Part shown: in pieces, positions 10,630 through 18,031 of the stretch | How the letters are laid out: every line of letters begins with the position of its first letter | Numbering within the stretch: the first letter of the stretch is position 1 | Virus record (IMG/VR): IMGVR_UViG_3300030085_000821 | Coordinates: 1-33,718 of that record | Direction: 5' to 3' (one strand) | Length of the DNA stretch: 33,718 bases | Source: a virus | Translations under genes and position numbers: made by a program | Notes under the pieces: generated by a model | Database searches by the model: none | What the model was told of the DNA's origin: nothing | What the model saw: the letters and a program-made list of their open reading frames with translations, nothing else

Positions 10630-11905
10630 GATCCCTTACAAGCCTAGAGAGCTACAGGCAGAGATGCACAGCAACGTGCGTCGTTGGAACGTGCTTGTGA
10701 TGCACCGCAGGTTTGGCAAGACGGTCTGGGCTGTTAATCATCTTATAAAGCACGCCCTTACTTGTGAACTTCCGAGGCCCAGAGTTGCGTTTGTTGCACC
10801 CACTTTTACGCAAGCCAAGCGTATTGCGTGGGATTATGTGAAGTATTATGCGTCTGTGATCCCTGGCGTGAACTTTAATGAAACTGAACTGCGTGTAGAC
10901 TTCCCTAATGGCGGCAGGTTAATGCTGTTGTCTGCTGAAAACCCTGACAGCTTGCGTGGTATCTATCTGGATCTGTGCGTGTTCGATGAGTTTGGGATGC
11001 AGAACCCAAGGGTATGGGGGGAGGTTGTAAGGCCGGCACTGTCCGACAGAGAGGGTGCGGCTGTATTTCTAGGCACCCCAGCCGGTCATAATCATTTTTT
11101 TGATCTATTGGAGCAAGCCAAGTCTGAAACGGCCAATGGCTCTGATCAGTGGTTTCACAAGACCGTCAAAGCCTCTGAGAGCGGTTTGGTGAAGGCAGAA
11201 GAGCTTGAGGCGGCAAAGGCACAGATGACGCCTGAGCAATACGAGCAAGAGTATGAATGTTCGTTCACTGCTGCTATCATTGGTGCATATTATGGAAAAC
11301 TGCTGGCTGATGCCGATGATGCTGGAAGGATTACAAGGGTTCCGTATGATCCTGCTTATCCTGTGCATACAGCCTGGGATCTGGGTATAAATGACTCAAC
11401 GGCTATATGGTTTGCTCAAGTCTTCCGTGGCGGCTCTGTTAACATCATTGATTACTATGAGAATGGTGGTGTTGGGCTGGATCACTACGCTGAAGTCTTA
11501 CGGCAAAAAGATTATCACTACGGCGATCACCTCGCTCCGCACGATATCGAAGTAAGAGAGCTAGGTAGCGGCAAGTCACGGCTTGAGACTGCGTTTAGTC
11601 TCGGCATCCGCTTTCGTGTGATCCCTAAAATGAAAGTAGCTGACGGCATCAATGCAGCACGCATGATGATGCCAAAATGCTTTTTCGACAGAGATAAGTG
11701 TAATGATGGCGTAGAGATGCTTAGGCAGTACAGGCAGGAATGGGATGAACGCAAAAAAGTTTTCAGAGATCACCCGCGCCATGACTTTACGAGCCATGCT
11801 GCGGATGCGTTTAGGTATTTGGCTGTTGGGCTGGAGAATAAACAAAATTTTACAAAGCCTCCGCAACAGATTGCAATGAACGACTACAATCCGTTTACGT
11901 TATGA
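10619..11905 (+). CDS. terL: Terminase large subunit
   Basis: 428 aa, started at GTG 10619 (MQVKIPYKPRELQ) with GGGAGA upstream. ATPase motifs: Walker A-like HRRFGKT (residues 29-35), Walker B LCVFDEF (Asp123, Glu124) and a coupling motif near FLGTPAGHNH. Nuclease domain: TAWDLGINDSTAIW (Asp254) and the C-terminal HDFTSHAADAFRYLA. It pumps DNA into the prohead and cuts the concatemer. Its short size and sequence suit podovirus/T7-like or P22-like packaging motors. The stop overlaps the next start (ATGATAG). Confidence 0.95.
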   Translation: MQVKIPYKPRELQAEMHSNVRRWNVLVMHRRFGKTVWAVNHLIKHALTCELPRPRVAFVAPTFTQAKRIAWDYVKYYASVIPGVNFNETELRVDFPNGGRLMLLSAENPDSLRGIYLDLCVFDEFGMQNPRVWGEVVRPALSDREGAAVFLGTPAGHNHFFDLLEQAKSETANGSDQWFHKTVKASESGLVKAEELEAAKAQMTPEQYEQEYECSFTAAIIGAYYGKLLADADDAGRITRVPYDPAYPVHTAWDLGINDSTAIWFAQVFRGGSVNIIDYYENGGVGLDHYAEVLRQKDYHYGDHLAPHDIEVRELGSGKSRLETAFSLGIRFRVIPKMKVADGINAARMMMPKCFFDRDKCNDGVEMLRQYRQEWDERKKVFRDHPRHDFTSHAADAFRYLAVGLENKQNFTKPPQQIAMNDYNPFTL

Positions 11906-12318
11906 TAGTTGACTTGCATCACTTCAAAAAAGCCACGGCCATGATGGCGGTAAGCCATTACCACCAAGACTATAGTGATCAGGACATGAAAGAGTTTATT
12001 GAGCCGCCATTGGCTTTGGGCAACTATCTTTTTGTTGAAGATGAAACAGGCTTTCCATGTGTGTTTGCGACATGGGCTTTTCCTGAGATGCACCACATCG
12101 ACACCTATGTGCGCACCGGCAAGTTCCCGCCGTCCGGCTTCCGCGGTTGTGGTGACAGTCCTTGGGTTGTGGACTTTATTGCTTTTGGTGGCTTTCAAAG
12201 CGTAAAAGCTGGTTGCAGGTATTTGAAAGACACATTTGTCGAAATGGGATATAGTGACTGCTATTGGTTGCGTACTGAAACAGGCAAAATTGGTTTTCAC
12301 GCCTTGAAGGAGCATTGA
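11902..12318 (+). CDS. HlyC-like (toxin-activating lysine acyltransferase) family protein
   Basis: 138 aa. The core LGNYLFVEDETGFPCVFATW, followed by WVVDFIAFGG and a C-terminal TETGKIGFHALKEH, resembles the RTX-toxin acyltransferase (HlyC/GNAT-fold) pattern 'GQY..RD..G.P.GFATWA...W..DF.APFG'. A His (HLHH or AVSHYH) and the DF Asp would be the catalytic candidates. It lies in the packaging module between large terminase and the portal-proximal genes; similar proteins occur at this place in marine podoviruses. Phage function is unknown; acyl- or acetyl-transfer to a lysine is inferred from the family. Confidence 0.65.
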   Translation: MIVDLHHFKKATAMMAVSHYHQDYSDQDMKEFIEPPLALGNYLFVEDETGFPCVFATWAFPEMHHIDTYVRTGKFPPSGFRGCGDSPWVVDFIAFGGFQSVKAGCRYLKDTFVEMGYSDCYWLRTETGKIGFHALKEH

Positions 12319-12319
12319 T

Positions 12320-12898
12320 ATGGGATCAGGTGGTGGCCCTGACGAGCGTGGCGCACGCGCACAAGACTTTCGTTTACAAGAGCAACGTCGTGCAGCGGCA
12401 AAAAGCCAAGCAGGTGGCGCATTCATAGGCGATACGCAACGCGCATTTCGTAGAAATATTGAGGCTGCGCAAGAGCTTGAGGCGCGAGAGGCACAGAAAA
12501 CACGCATACCAGGCTTCACCGGCATGGCATTAGATGCCATAGGGCAGGCTTCTATTAAGAGGCAGGCAAACATTTTACGAGGACAATCCACCACTGCGGA
12601 GCCAGTGCGCGATGAGCGTGGACAAGTTGTTGGAGTTATGTCGCGTGGCCTTTTTGGCGGCAGAGTTTATTCTGGGCGTCCAGAGTTTGACCCCTCAAGA
12701 ACAGGAATGCAGTCAGATAGAGATGACGTAACCCCAGAAGTTACACCAGAAGTCACACCGGAAATCGTGCCTGATGACACGACGCTGATGGGTGGTGGTG
12801 GCGGCGGTGGTAGCAATCGGCGTCGGACGCGTGGAACACGTTTAGGTGGCGCAGGAGACGTTGAAGAAGGTTATGGCGTTTTGTTGCGCACTAATTAA
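12320..12898 (+). CDS. Low-complexity protein of the head-assembly region
   Basis: 192 aa with AAGGAG upstream. Gln/Arg/Ala-rich helical N-terminal part (LQEQRRAAAKSQAGGAF), then RGLFGGRVYSGRPEF, three tandem V-T-P-E units (12728-12763), a run of eight glycines and a basic RRRTRG segment. It is largely disordered. Proteins of this type sit between terminase and portal in many marine podoviruses; the role is unknown, possibly a minor head component. Confidence 0.72.
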   Translation: MGSGGGPDERGARAQDFRLQEQRRAAAKSQAGGAFIGDTQRAFRRNIEAAQELEAREAQKTRIPGFTGMALDAIGQASIKRQANILRGQSTTAEPVRDERGQVVGVMSRGLFGGRVYSGRPEFDPSRTGMQSDRDDVTPEVTPEVTPEIVPDDTTLMGGGGGGGSNRRRTRGTRLGGAGDVEEGYGVLLRTN

Positions 12899-12910
12899 CA
12901 GGAGTAGCTG

Positions 12911-13120
12911 ATGTCTATGTTCACCCCTAGAGTTACTATGCCCCCGCCCCCGCCGCCGCCAGAGCCGCCAGCACAGACTGACTTTGCGCGTGCAGAGGCA
13001 TTGGCTTCTGAGTCCCTACGTCAAGCCACAGGCAAGCGTAAGGGGCGTGGCGCTACCATAGTTGCTGGTGCTTTGGGGGAAGAAACGGCGACAGGACAAA
13101 CTCCGACACTACTAGGCTAG
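12911..13120 (+). CDS. Proline-rich small protein upstream of portal
   Basis: 69 aa with ACAGGAGT upstream. Starts MSMFTPRVTM followed by seven prolines and EPPAQTDFARAEALAS, then a basic helix and a Gly/Thr tail. Short Pro-run proteins at this position are common in T7-like marine phages. Function unknown. Confidence 0.75.
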   Translation: MSMFTPRVTMPPPPPPPEPPAQTDFARAEALASESLRQATGKRKGRGATIVAGALGEETATGQTPTLLG

Positions 13121-13129
13121 GTGGCTGAT

Positions 13130-14728
13130 ATGGACCCCATCAAAGAACTCGTCGCGCGTTTTGACGCTCTTGAAACTAGCCGTGATAATTGGAACACGCA
13201 CTATCAAGAACTGTCAGACTTCATGTTGCCACGCAAAGCCGACATTGTGCGCAAGCGTAGTCGTGGCGAAAAACGTACAGAAAATATCTTTGATGGCACG
13301 GCATTACAGGCTGTAGACCTTCTTTCCGCTTCATTGCATGGCATGTTGACCAGCGGTGCTACGCCTTGGTTCCATCTTGCGATGAAAGATCCTGAAGTTG
13401 GGCGTGATGATCTGGTGCAACGCTGGCTGGAAGACAGCAGCAAGCGCATGATTAGAGCGTTTAATCATTCAAACTTTGAGACTGAGGTACACGAACTGTA
13501 TGTGGATCTCGTTGTTTTTGGCACCGGCTGTATGTTTGTTGAGATGGATGGCGAAAGTTTACGCTTTAGCACGCGCCACATCTCCGAGTTTTACGTTGCG
13601 GAAGACCAGTTTGGCTTGGTTGATACTGTGTTCCGTAAGTACAAAATCCCTGCACGGCAAGCTGTGCAACGCTTTGGGCTGGAGAACGTAGGCAAGTTTA
13701 TCCAGCGCACATTTGAAAAGAAGCCTGATGAAGAGGTAACGCTGCTGCACGCTGTTCTGCCGCGCGATGATCGTGATCCCACGAAGCGCGACAACAAGAA
13801 CATGCCGTTTGCGTCAGTTTATATTTGTATGGAAACGAAAATGCCGTTAGCGATCAGCGGCTTCCAAGAGTTTCCGTACATTGTCCCGCGCTTCCTCAAG
13901 GCAACTGGTGAAGTAATGGGACGGTCACCTGCGATGGTGGCGTTGCCTGACGTTAAGATGCTTAACTTGATGTCAAAAACCATCATCCAAGCTGCCCAGA
14001 AACAAATAGACCCTCCACTACTTGTTCCTGATGACGGGTTCCTTCTGCCCATCCGCACGCAGCCAGGTGGCCTTAACTTCTTCAGGAGTGGCACAAGGGA
14101 TACGATTACGCCACTTAACACTGGCGCAAACATTCCTATTGGTTTGCAAATGGAAGAACAGCGCCGTGGCGCTATTCGCTCTGCGTTCTATGTAGACCAG
14201 CTATTATCTGCACAAACGCCTAACATGACGGCTACTGAGGTAGTGCAGCGTCAGGAAGAGCGTATGCGCGTTATAGGGCCGGTTCTGGGGCGGTTGATGA
14301 ATGAGATGTTGCGTCCCATGATTGACCGTGTGTTTGCGTTAATGTTGCGCAACGACATGCTTGCAGTGCCGCCAGAGATACTGCAAGGCAAAGATGTAGA
14401 CATCGAATATGTATCGCCACTGGCACGCGCACAGAAGTCCAGCAGTCTGAATGGCACGATGAAGGCTCTGGAGATACTTCTGCCTCTTGCACAATCGCTG
14501 CCAGTTGGCGACCACCTCAACCCAGATGGGCTGGTCAATCATATCGTGGACTCTCTGGGTGTGCCGAAAGACGTACTGTTGCCACAGGCACAGGTGGATC
14601 AGCAGCGCCAAGAGCGTGCTGCGGCACAGGCAGAACAGATGCAGCGCCAACAGGACACAGAGGACGTTTATACGGCTGCACAAGCCGCACAAGCAGTAAG
14701 GATGGTAGGCGATGGCGGTGGAAGTTAA
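13130..14728 (+). CDS. Portal (head-tail connector) protein, T7 gp8-like
   Basis: 532 aa from ATG 13130 (AGGTGG just upstream; GTG 13121 adds three residues). Recognisable segments are NIFDGTALQAVDLLSASLHG near the N-terminus, the TPWFHLAM and VFGTGCMFVE region, SPAMVALPDVKMLNLMSKT in the middle, and TATEVVQRQEER with MRPMIDRVFALM-type helices toward the end, as in the podovirus head-tail connector family. The C-terminus is Gln/Ala-rich. It forms the dodecameric ring for DNA passage and docks the tail. Confidence 0.94.
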   Translation: MDPIKELVARFDALETSRDNWNTHYQELSDFMLPRKADIVRKRSRGEKRTENIFDGTALQAVDLLSASLHGMLTSGATPWFHLAMKDPEVGRDDLVQRWLEDSSKRMIRAFNHSNFETEVHELYVDLVVFGTGCMFVEMDGESLRFSTRHISEFYVAEDQFGLVDTVFRKYKIPARQAVQRFGLENVGKFIQRTFEKKPDEEVTLLHAVLPRDDRDPTKRDNKNMPFASVYICMETKMPLAISGFQEFPYIVPRFLKATGEVMGRSPAMVALPDVKMLNLMSKTIIQAAQKQIDPPLLVPDDGFLLPIRTQPGGLNFFRSGTRDTITPLNTGANIPIGLQMEEQRRGAIRSAFYVDQLLSAQTPNMTATEVVQRQEERMRVIGPVLGRLMNEMLRPMIDRVFALMLRNDMLAVPPEILQGKDVDIEYVSPLARAQKSSSLNGTMKALEILLPLAQSLPVGDHLNPDGLVNHIVDSLGVPKDVLLPQAQVDQQRQERAAAQAEQMQRQQDTEDVYTAAQAAQAVRMVGDGGGS

Positions 14729-14915
14729 GAAGCTGCGAGAGATGTACAAGGGCGTGTTTAGCGATCACGCTGGAGAGCAGGTACTACGAGATCTTGAGGC
14801 ACGCTGTAACTGGCGTGCTTCAAGCTATGTGGCGGGAGATGCAAATGCCACAGCGTTTGAGGAAGGAAAACGTGCAGTAATCCTTCATATCCACAACATG
14901 ATGAGTGAGGACTAA
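14712..14915 (+). CDS. Bbp19-like small protein
   Basis: 67 aa: MAVEVKKLREMYKGVFSDHA, then EQVLRDLEARC, and FEEGKRAVILHIHNMM. The pattern 'F....G..VL.DL..R....AF.EG.R.V..HI' matches, as I recall, the Bbp19-type proteins found beside portal genes in T7-like phages. It overlaps the end of the portal gene by 17 bases and stops immediately before the scaffold start. Function not established. Confidence 0.72.
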   Translation: MAVEVKKLREMYKGVFSDHAGEQVLRDLEARCNWRASSYVAGDANATAFEEGKRAVILHIHNMMSED

Positions 14916-15761
14916 ATGTCAGAACAAGTGGCTGAACAGGTAGCCCAGCCTGATGCTGCGCCGATTGAAACACCGGCAGAGGTAGCGCAAGGCGGGTCTG
15001 GTAACGACTTCTTGACCATGATACCGGAGGACATCCGCGAACACCCCAGCTTTGGGCCTATTAAGGATGTGGAAAACCTAGCGCGTTCATACGTCAACGC
15101 ACAGAGATTGATCGGCTCGGAGAAGATACCGTTGCCCATCAACCCAACAGACGAAGATCTCGACAACATCTATGGCCGACTTGGTCGCCCAGAGGCACCA
15201 GATGGTTACGAGATTAAGGCAGACGGCAACGTAATTACAGAAGATGTTGCAAGTCAATACGCTGATATTGCTCACAAATTACGACTCACGCCGGATCAGG
15301 CGCAGGGTGTGTTGGAGTATTATCGCTCTACTGTGTCGAACTCTGCGGAACAAATGCAGCAGATGGTGGCAGATCAGGCATCTAATACTGAAGCGGAACT
15401 GCGCCGTGAGTGGGGCAACAACTACGATGCCAAGCTGAATGCTGCATCGGGTGCAGCGCGTGAGTTTGCTGGTGATGGTATCCTTGATATGCAGTTATCA
15501 GATGGCACTTTGGTTGGCAATCACCCTGCTTTCATCAAGGCTTTCGCAGCTATGGCAGACTTCAAGTCTACCGTGACTAGCGAGGATAGCATTGACGGTG
15601 CGTCTGCAAATTACAGCATGACACCCAAGCAAGCGCAGGCTGAGATCGACGCAATCATGAACGATAAAAGCCATGCGTACTGGGACAGCAAGAATGTAAC
15701 GGCGCGGCAGAATGCTATCAATCATGTTCAAGAACTGATGAGCATGATCCATGACGTATGA
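14916..15761 (+). CDS. Scaffold (capsid assembly) protein
   Basis: 281 aa, acidic, located directly upstream of the capsid gene. The N-terminus is disordered (EQVAEQVAQPDAAPIETPAE), followed by a family segment FLTMIPEDIREHPSFGPIKD, then NLARSYVNAQRLIGSEKIPL and GRPEAPDGYEI, the pattern of podovirus scaffolding proteins. The C-terminal part is helical. It templates prohead assembly and is then lost. The start directly abuts the preceding stop, with GATGAGTGAGG upstream. Confidence 0.88.
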   Translation: MSEQVAEQVAQPDAAPIETPAEVAQGGSGNDFLTMIPEDIREHPSFGPIKDVENLARSYVNAQRLIGSEKIPLPINPTDEDLDNIYGRLGRPEAPDGYEIKADGNVITEDVASQYADIAHKLRLTPDQAQGVLEYYRSTVSNSAEQMQQMVADQASNTEAELRREWGNNYDAKLNAASGAAREFAGDGILDMQLSDGTLVGNHPAFIKAFAAMADFKSTVTSEDSIDGASANYSMTPKQAQAEIDAIMNDKSHAYWDSKNVTARQNAINHVQELMSMIHDV

Positions 15762-15987
15762 GGAGCGAATTGAACTGCGTTTAGAGTGTCTTAGGATAGC
15801 CATTGAGTTTGGCACTCAACGTGATATCATGAATCCAGCCCACATGGCACAGATGTACTATGATTGGGTGGTGCAGGGTAGCGACGAAAGTCGTCCTGCT
15901 GACAGCCGGAAAGACGGAGGCCCGACGCCGGCCAAAAAGGCCAGGAGTGTCCGCAAGGGTAGCACACCGCAAATCGCCAAAATGTAA
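15751..15987 (+). CDS. Hypothetical 78-aa protein between scaffold and capsid
   Basis: Starts MTYEERIELRLECLRIAIEF inside the end of the scaffold gene. A helical acidic N-terminal half is followed by a Lys/Arg/Ser/Pro-rich tail (GGPTPAKKARSVRKGSTPQI). The position is conserved for small proteins of unknown role in marine podoviruses. The ribosome-binding site is weak, so translation probably depends on coupling to the scaffold. Confidence 0.65.
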   Translation: MTYEERIELRLECLRIAIEFGTQRDIMNPAHMAQMYYDWVVQGSDESRPADSRKDGGPTPAKKARSVRKGSTPQIAKM

Positions 15988-16008
15988 CTGTAGTTAGGAG
16001 GTAGGCTA

Positions 16009-16887
16009 ATGTCTACACAAGTCACTACGGCATTTGTGCAACAGTATTCTGCAAACGTGCAGATGCTTTCACAGCAGATGGGCTCTCGTCTGCGTGATGC
16101 GGTTCGCGTTGAGAATGTTGTTGGTAAAAATGCCTTCATCGACCAGATCGGTTCGGCTACTGCTGCCCTGCGCACCAGCCGCCATGCCGATACCCCCCAG
16201 ATGGACACACCCCATGACCGGCGTCGTCTGAGCCTTGCGGACTATGAGTACGCAGATCTCGTAGACGATCAGGACAAGGTGCGTATGCTCATTGACCCGA
16301 CTTCTTCCTATGCACGCGCTGCTGCCGCAGCAATGGGTCGTGCTATGGATGATGTCATCATTACTGCCGCAACCGGCACCGCCAACACTGGCGAAACTGG
16401 TTCTGGTAGCGCAGACCTTGACGCAACAGCAAACTCGGTAGGTTCGTCCTCGTCTAACGATGGACTGACTCTTGCCAAGTTGCGTGAAGCAAAGCGCAAG
16501 ATGGATCTCAACGATGTTGATCCGTCAATCCCGCGTTATATCGCGGTAGGCCCAAAGCAGATTGAAGACCTACTTGGCGACACTACTGTCACCAGCAGTG
16601 ACTTCAACACTGTGAAGGCTCTCGTCCAAGGTGAACTGGATACCTTTATGGGCTTCCAATTCATCATGTCCAACCGTCTGTCCGTGGATACTAACGATAT
16701 TCGTAAGTGTTTCGCTTGGGCAGAGGACGGTCTGACTCTCGGCATCGGCAAAGACATCAGCGCACGCATTGATGAACGCGCCGACAAGGGATATGCAACT
16801 CAGGTCTACTATTGCATGAGCATCGGATCGGTGCGCATGGAAGAGGACAAAGTTGTTCAGATCTTCTGTGATGAAACCCCTGACTAA
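16009..16887 (+). CDS. Major capsid protein
   Basis: 292 aa with a strong TAGGAGGTAGG upstream. N-terminal arm MSTQVTTAFVQQYSANVQML, then the RLRDAVRVENVVGKNAFIDQ, MDTPHDRRRLSLADYEYADL and MLIDPTSSYARAAAAAMGRA segments typical of the podovirus capsid family (HK97 fold, Phage_capsid_2 type). Middle segment is low-complexity (GTANTGETGSGS). It ends VRMEEDKVVQIFCDETPD. Gene order (scaffold, capsid, tail tubular A) agrees. Confidence 0.92.
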   Translation: MSTQVTTAFVQQYSANVQMLSQQMGSRLRDAVRVENVVGKNAFIDQIGSATAALRTSRHADTPQMDTPHDRRRLSLADYEYADLVDDQDKVRMLIDPTSSYARAAAAAMGRAMDDVIITAATGTANTGETGSGSADLDATANSVGSSSSNDGLTLAKLREAKRKMDLNDVDPSIPRYIAVGPKQIEDLLGDTTVTSSDFNTVKALVQGELDTFMGFQFIMSNRLSVDTNDIRKCFAWAEDGLTLGIGKDISARIDERADKGYATQVYYCMSIGSVRMEEDKVVQIFCDETPD

Positions 16888-16902
16888 GAGGAGAGGTAAG
16901 CT

Positions 16903-17385
16903 ATGACGACGAAAAACTCGACTCTGGTTGCTAACTTTGAAGCATCCCCGCAGGTATCCAGTGACGCACATGAGCTTCACGGTGTACTGCGCGTTGCACA
17001 GGGTACAATCGCCTTGGCGGCTGGTGACAGCACTGACGATGATATCGTAATGCTGGCACCGCTGCCTTCCAATGCGTCTATCACTGCACTGCAAGTTGCA
17101 GCCGATGGCCTTGGTGGAAGCTGTACCTTCAACGTGGGCCTGTATCAGACTGACGGAACTGTCGTAGATGAAGATTTCTACGCCACCTCTGTTGCTGACG
17201 GTACAACGGCGGTTGCAGATCTGCGCACCGAAGCTGCTGATATTAATACTATCGGCGCACAGCTTTGGGAAAACGCAGGGGCATCGTCTGACCCAGGCGG
17301 TTACTACTATGTAGCGGCAACCTTCAATGCAACTGGTGGAACTGGCGGCGATATGTCGTTCATCATTCACTACGTTGTGAACTAA
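16903..17385 (+). CDS. Head decoration/minor capsid-like protein
   Basis: 160 aa, preceded by AGAGGAGAGG. It is rich in Thr, Ala, Gly and Asp with beta-strand patterns (ASITALQVAADGLGGSCTFN and YYVAATFNATGGTGGDMSFI). Proteins with this look and position follow the capsid gene in several marine podoviruses and are probably virion proteins decorating the head. A terminator hairpin follows, so it is grouped with the capsid gene for high expression. Confidence 0.7.
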   Translation: MTTKNSTLVANFEASPQVSSDAHELHGVLRVAQGTIALAAGDSTDDDIVMLAPLPSNASITALQVAADGLGGSCTFNVGLYQTDGTVVDEDFYATSVADGTTAVADLRTEAADINTIGAQLWENAGASSDPGGYYYVAATFNATGGTGGDMSFIIHYVVN

Positions 17386-17392
17386 CATTGAG

Positions 17393-17416
17393 GGGGCGGT
17401 GCGCCGCCCCTTCTTT
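17393..17416 (+). terminator. Intrinsic terminator after capsid genes
   Basis: GGGGCGG (17393-17399), loop TGCG, CCGCCCC (17404-17410), followed by TTCTTT. It lies inside the late operon directly after the capsid and decoration genes. Partial termination here would raise the expression of the capsid genes relative to tail genes. Confidence 0.7.
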
Positions 17417-17433
17417 CCATTGAGAGGTGTGCG

Positions 17434-18030
17434 ATGCCGTCTGTCGTTGATATCTGTAACGAAGCTATGGATTTGCTGGGTGCAGCAACCATTACATCAC
17501 TCACCGAAAACTCAAAAGAAGCGCGGCTGTGTAACAGGCGCTTTGATACAGTAAGAGATACTGTCCTACGCTCCCACAATTGGAATTGTGCTATTACAAG
17601 GGCAACCCTTGCACAAGATGCTGTTGCGCCATCTTTTGGATTTACACATCAATATGCGTTGCCAACTGATCCTTTCTGTTTGCGTGTCATTTCCTTTTGG
17701 AATGCAGAGGTAAACAATGAGGTGGCGGCTTATAACAGTAATAAAATGTTTAAGATTGAAGGTCGCAAAGTGCTTTCTAATGAAAGCTCATGCAGCATTA
17801 TTTACATATCTAGGGTCACTGATACAGAGACTTTGGATAGTCTTTGTTCAAGCGTCATAGCGCATAGATTAGCCAGTGAAACTGCGTATGCGATTACTGG
17901 CAGCAATAGTGTTGCTCAAGTTACATTTCAATTATACCAGCAACGCCTCAATGAAGCGCGTGGTATGGATGCCGTGGAAGGTTACCCAGAGAGAATTGAA
18001 GCTGACGAGTTCATAGATGTAAGGCTCTAA
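17434..18030 (+). CDS. Tail tubular protein A, T7 gp11-like
   Basis: 198 aa, GAGAGGTG upstream. Family pattern: VVDICNEAMDLLGAATITSL at the N-terminus, EARLCNRRFDTVRDTVLRSH and WNCAITRATL, then the FGFTHQYALPTDPFCLRVIS segment, as in phage T7 gp11 (tail adaptor). It forms the ring that joins the portal to the nozzle. Confidence 0.93.
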   Translation: MPSVVDICNEAMDLLGAATITSLTENSKEARLCNRRFDTVRDTVLRSHNWNCAITRATLAQDAVAPSFGFTHQYALPTDPFCLRVISFWNAEVNNEVAAYNSNKMFKIEGRKVLSNESSCSIIYISRVTDTETLDSLCSSVIAHRLASETAYAITGSNSVAQVTFQLYQQRLNEARGMDAVEGYPERIEADEFIDVRL

Positions 18031-18031
18031 C

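Noticed and set aside
11884-12594. 236-codon minus-strand open frame opposite the HlyC-like gene
   Set aside because: Covers two coupled plus-strand genes with good ribosome-binding sites; no recognisable protein pattern.
16570-17388. 272-codon minus-strand open frame across the capsid and decoration genes
   Set aside because: It lies opposite two confident structural genes, has cysteine-rich random-looking composition and no ribosome-binding site; it is open because of codon use on the other strand.
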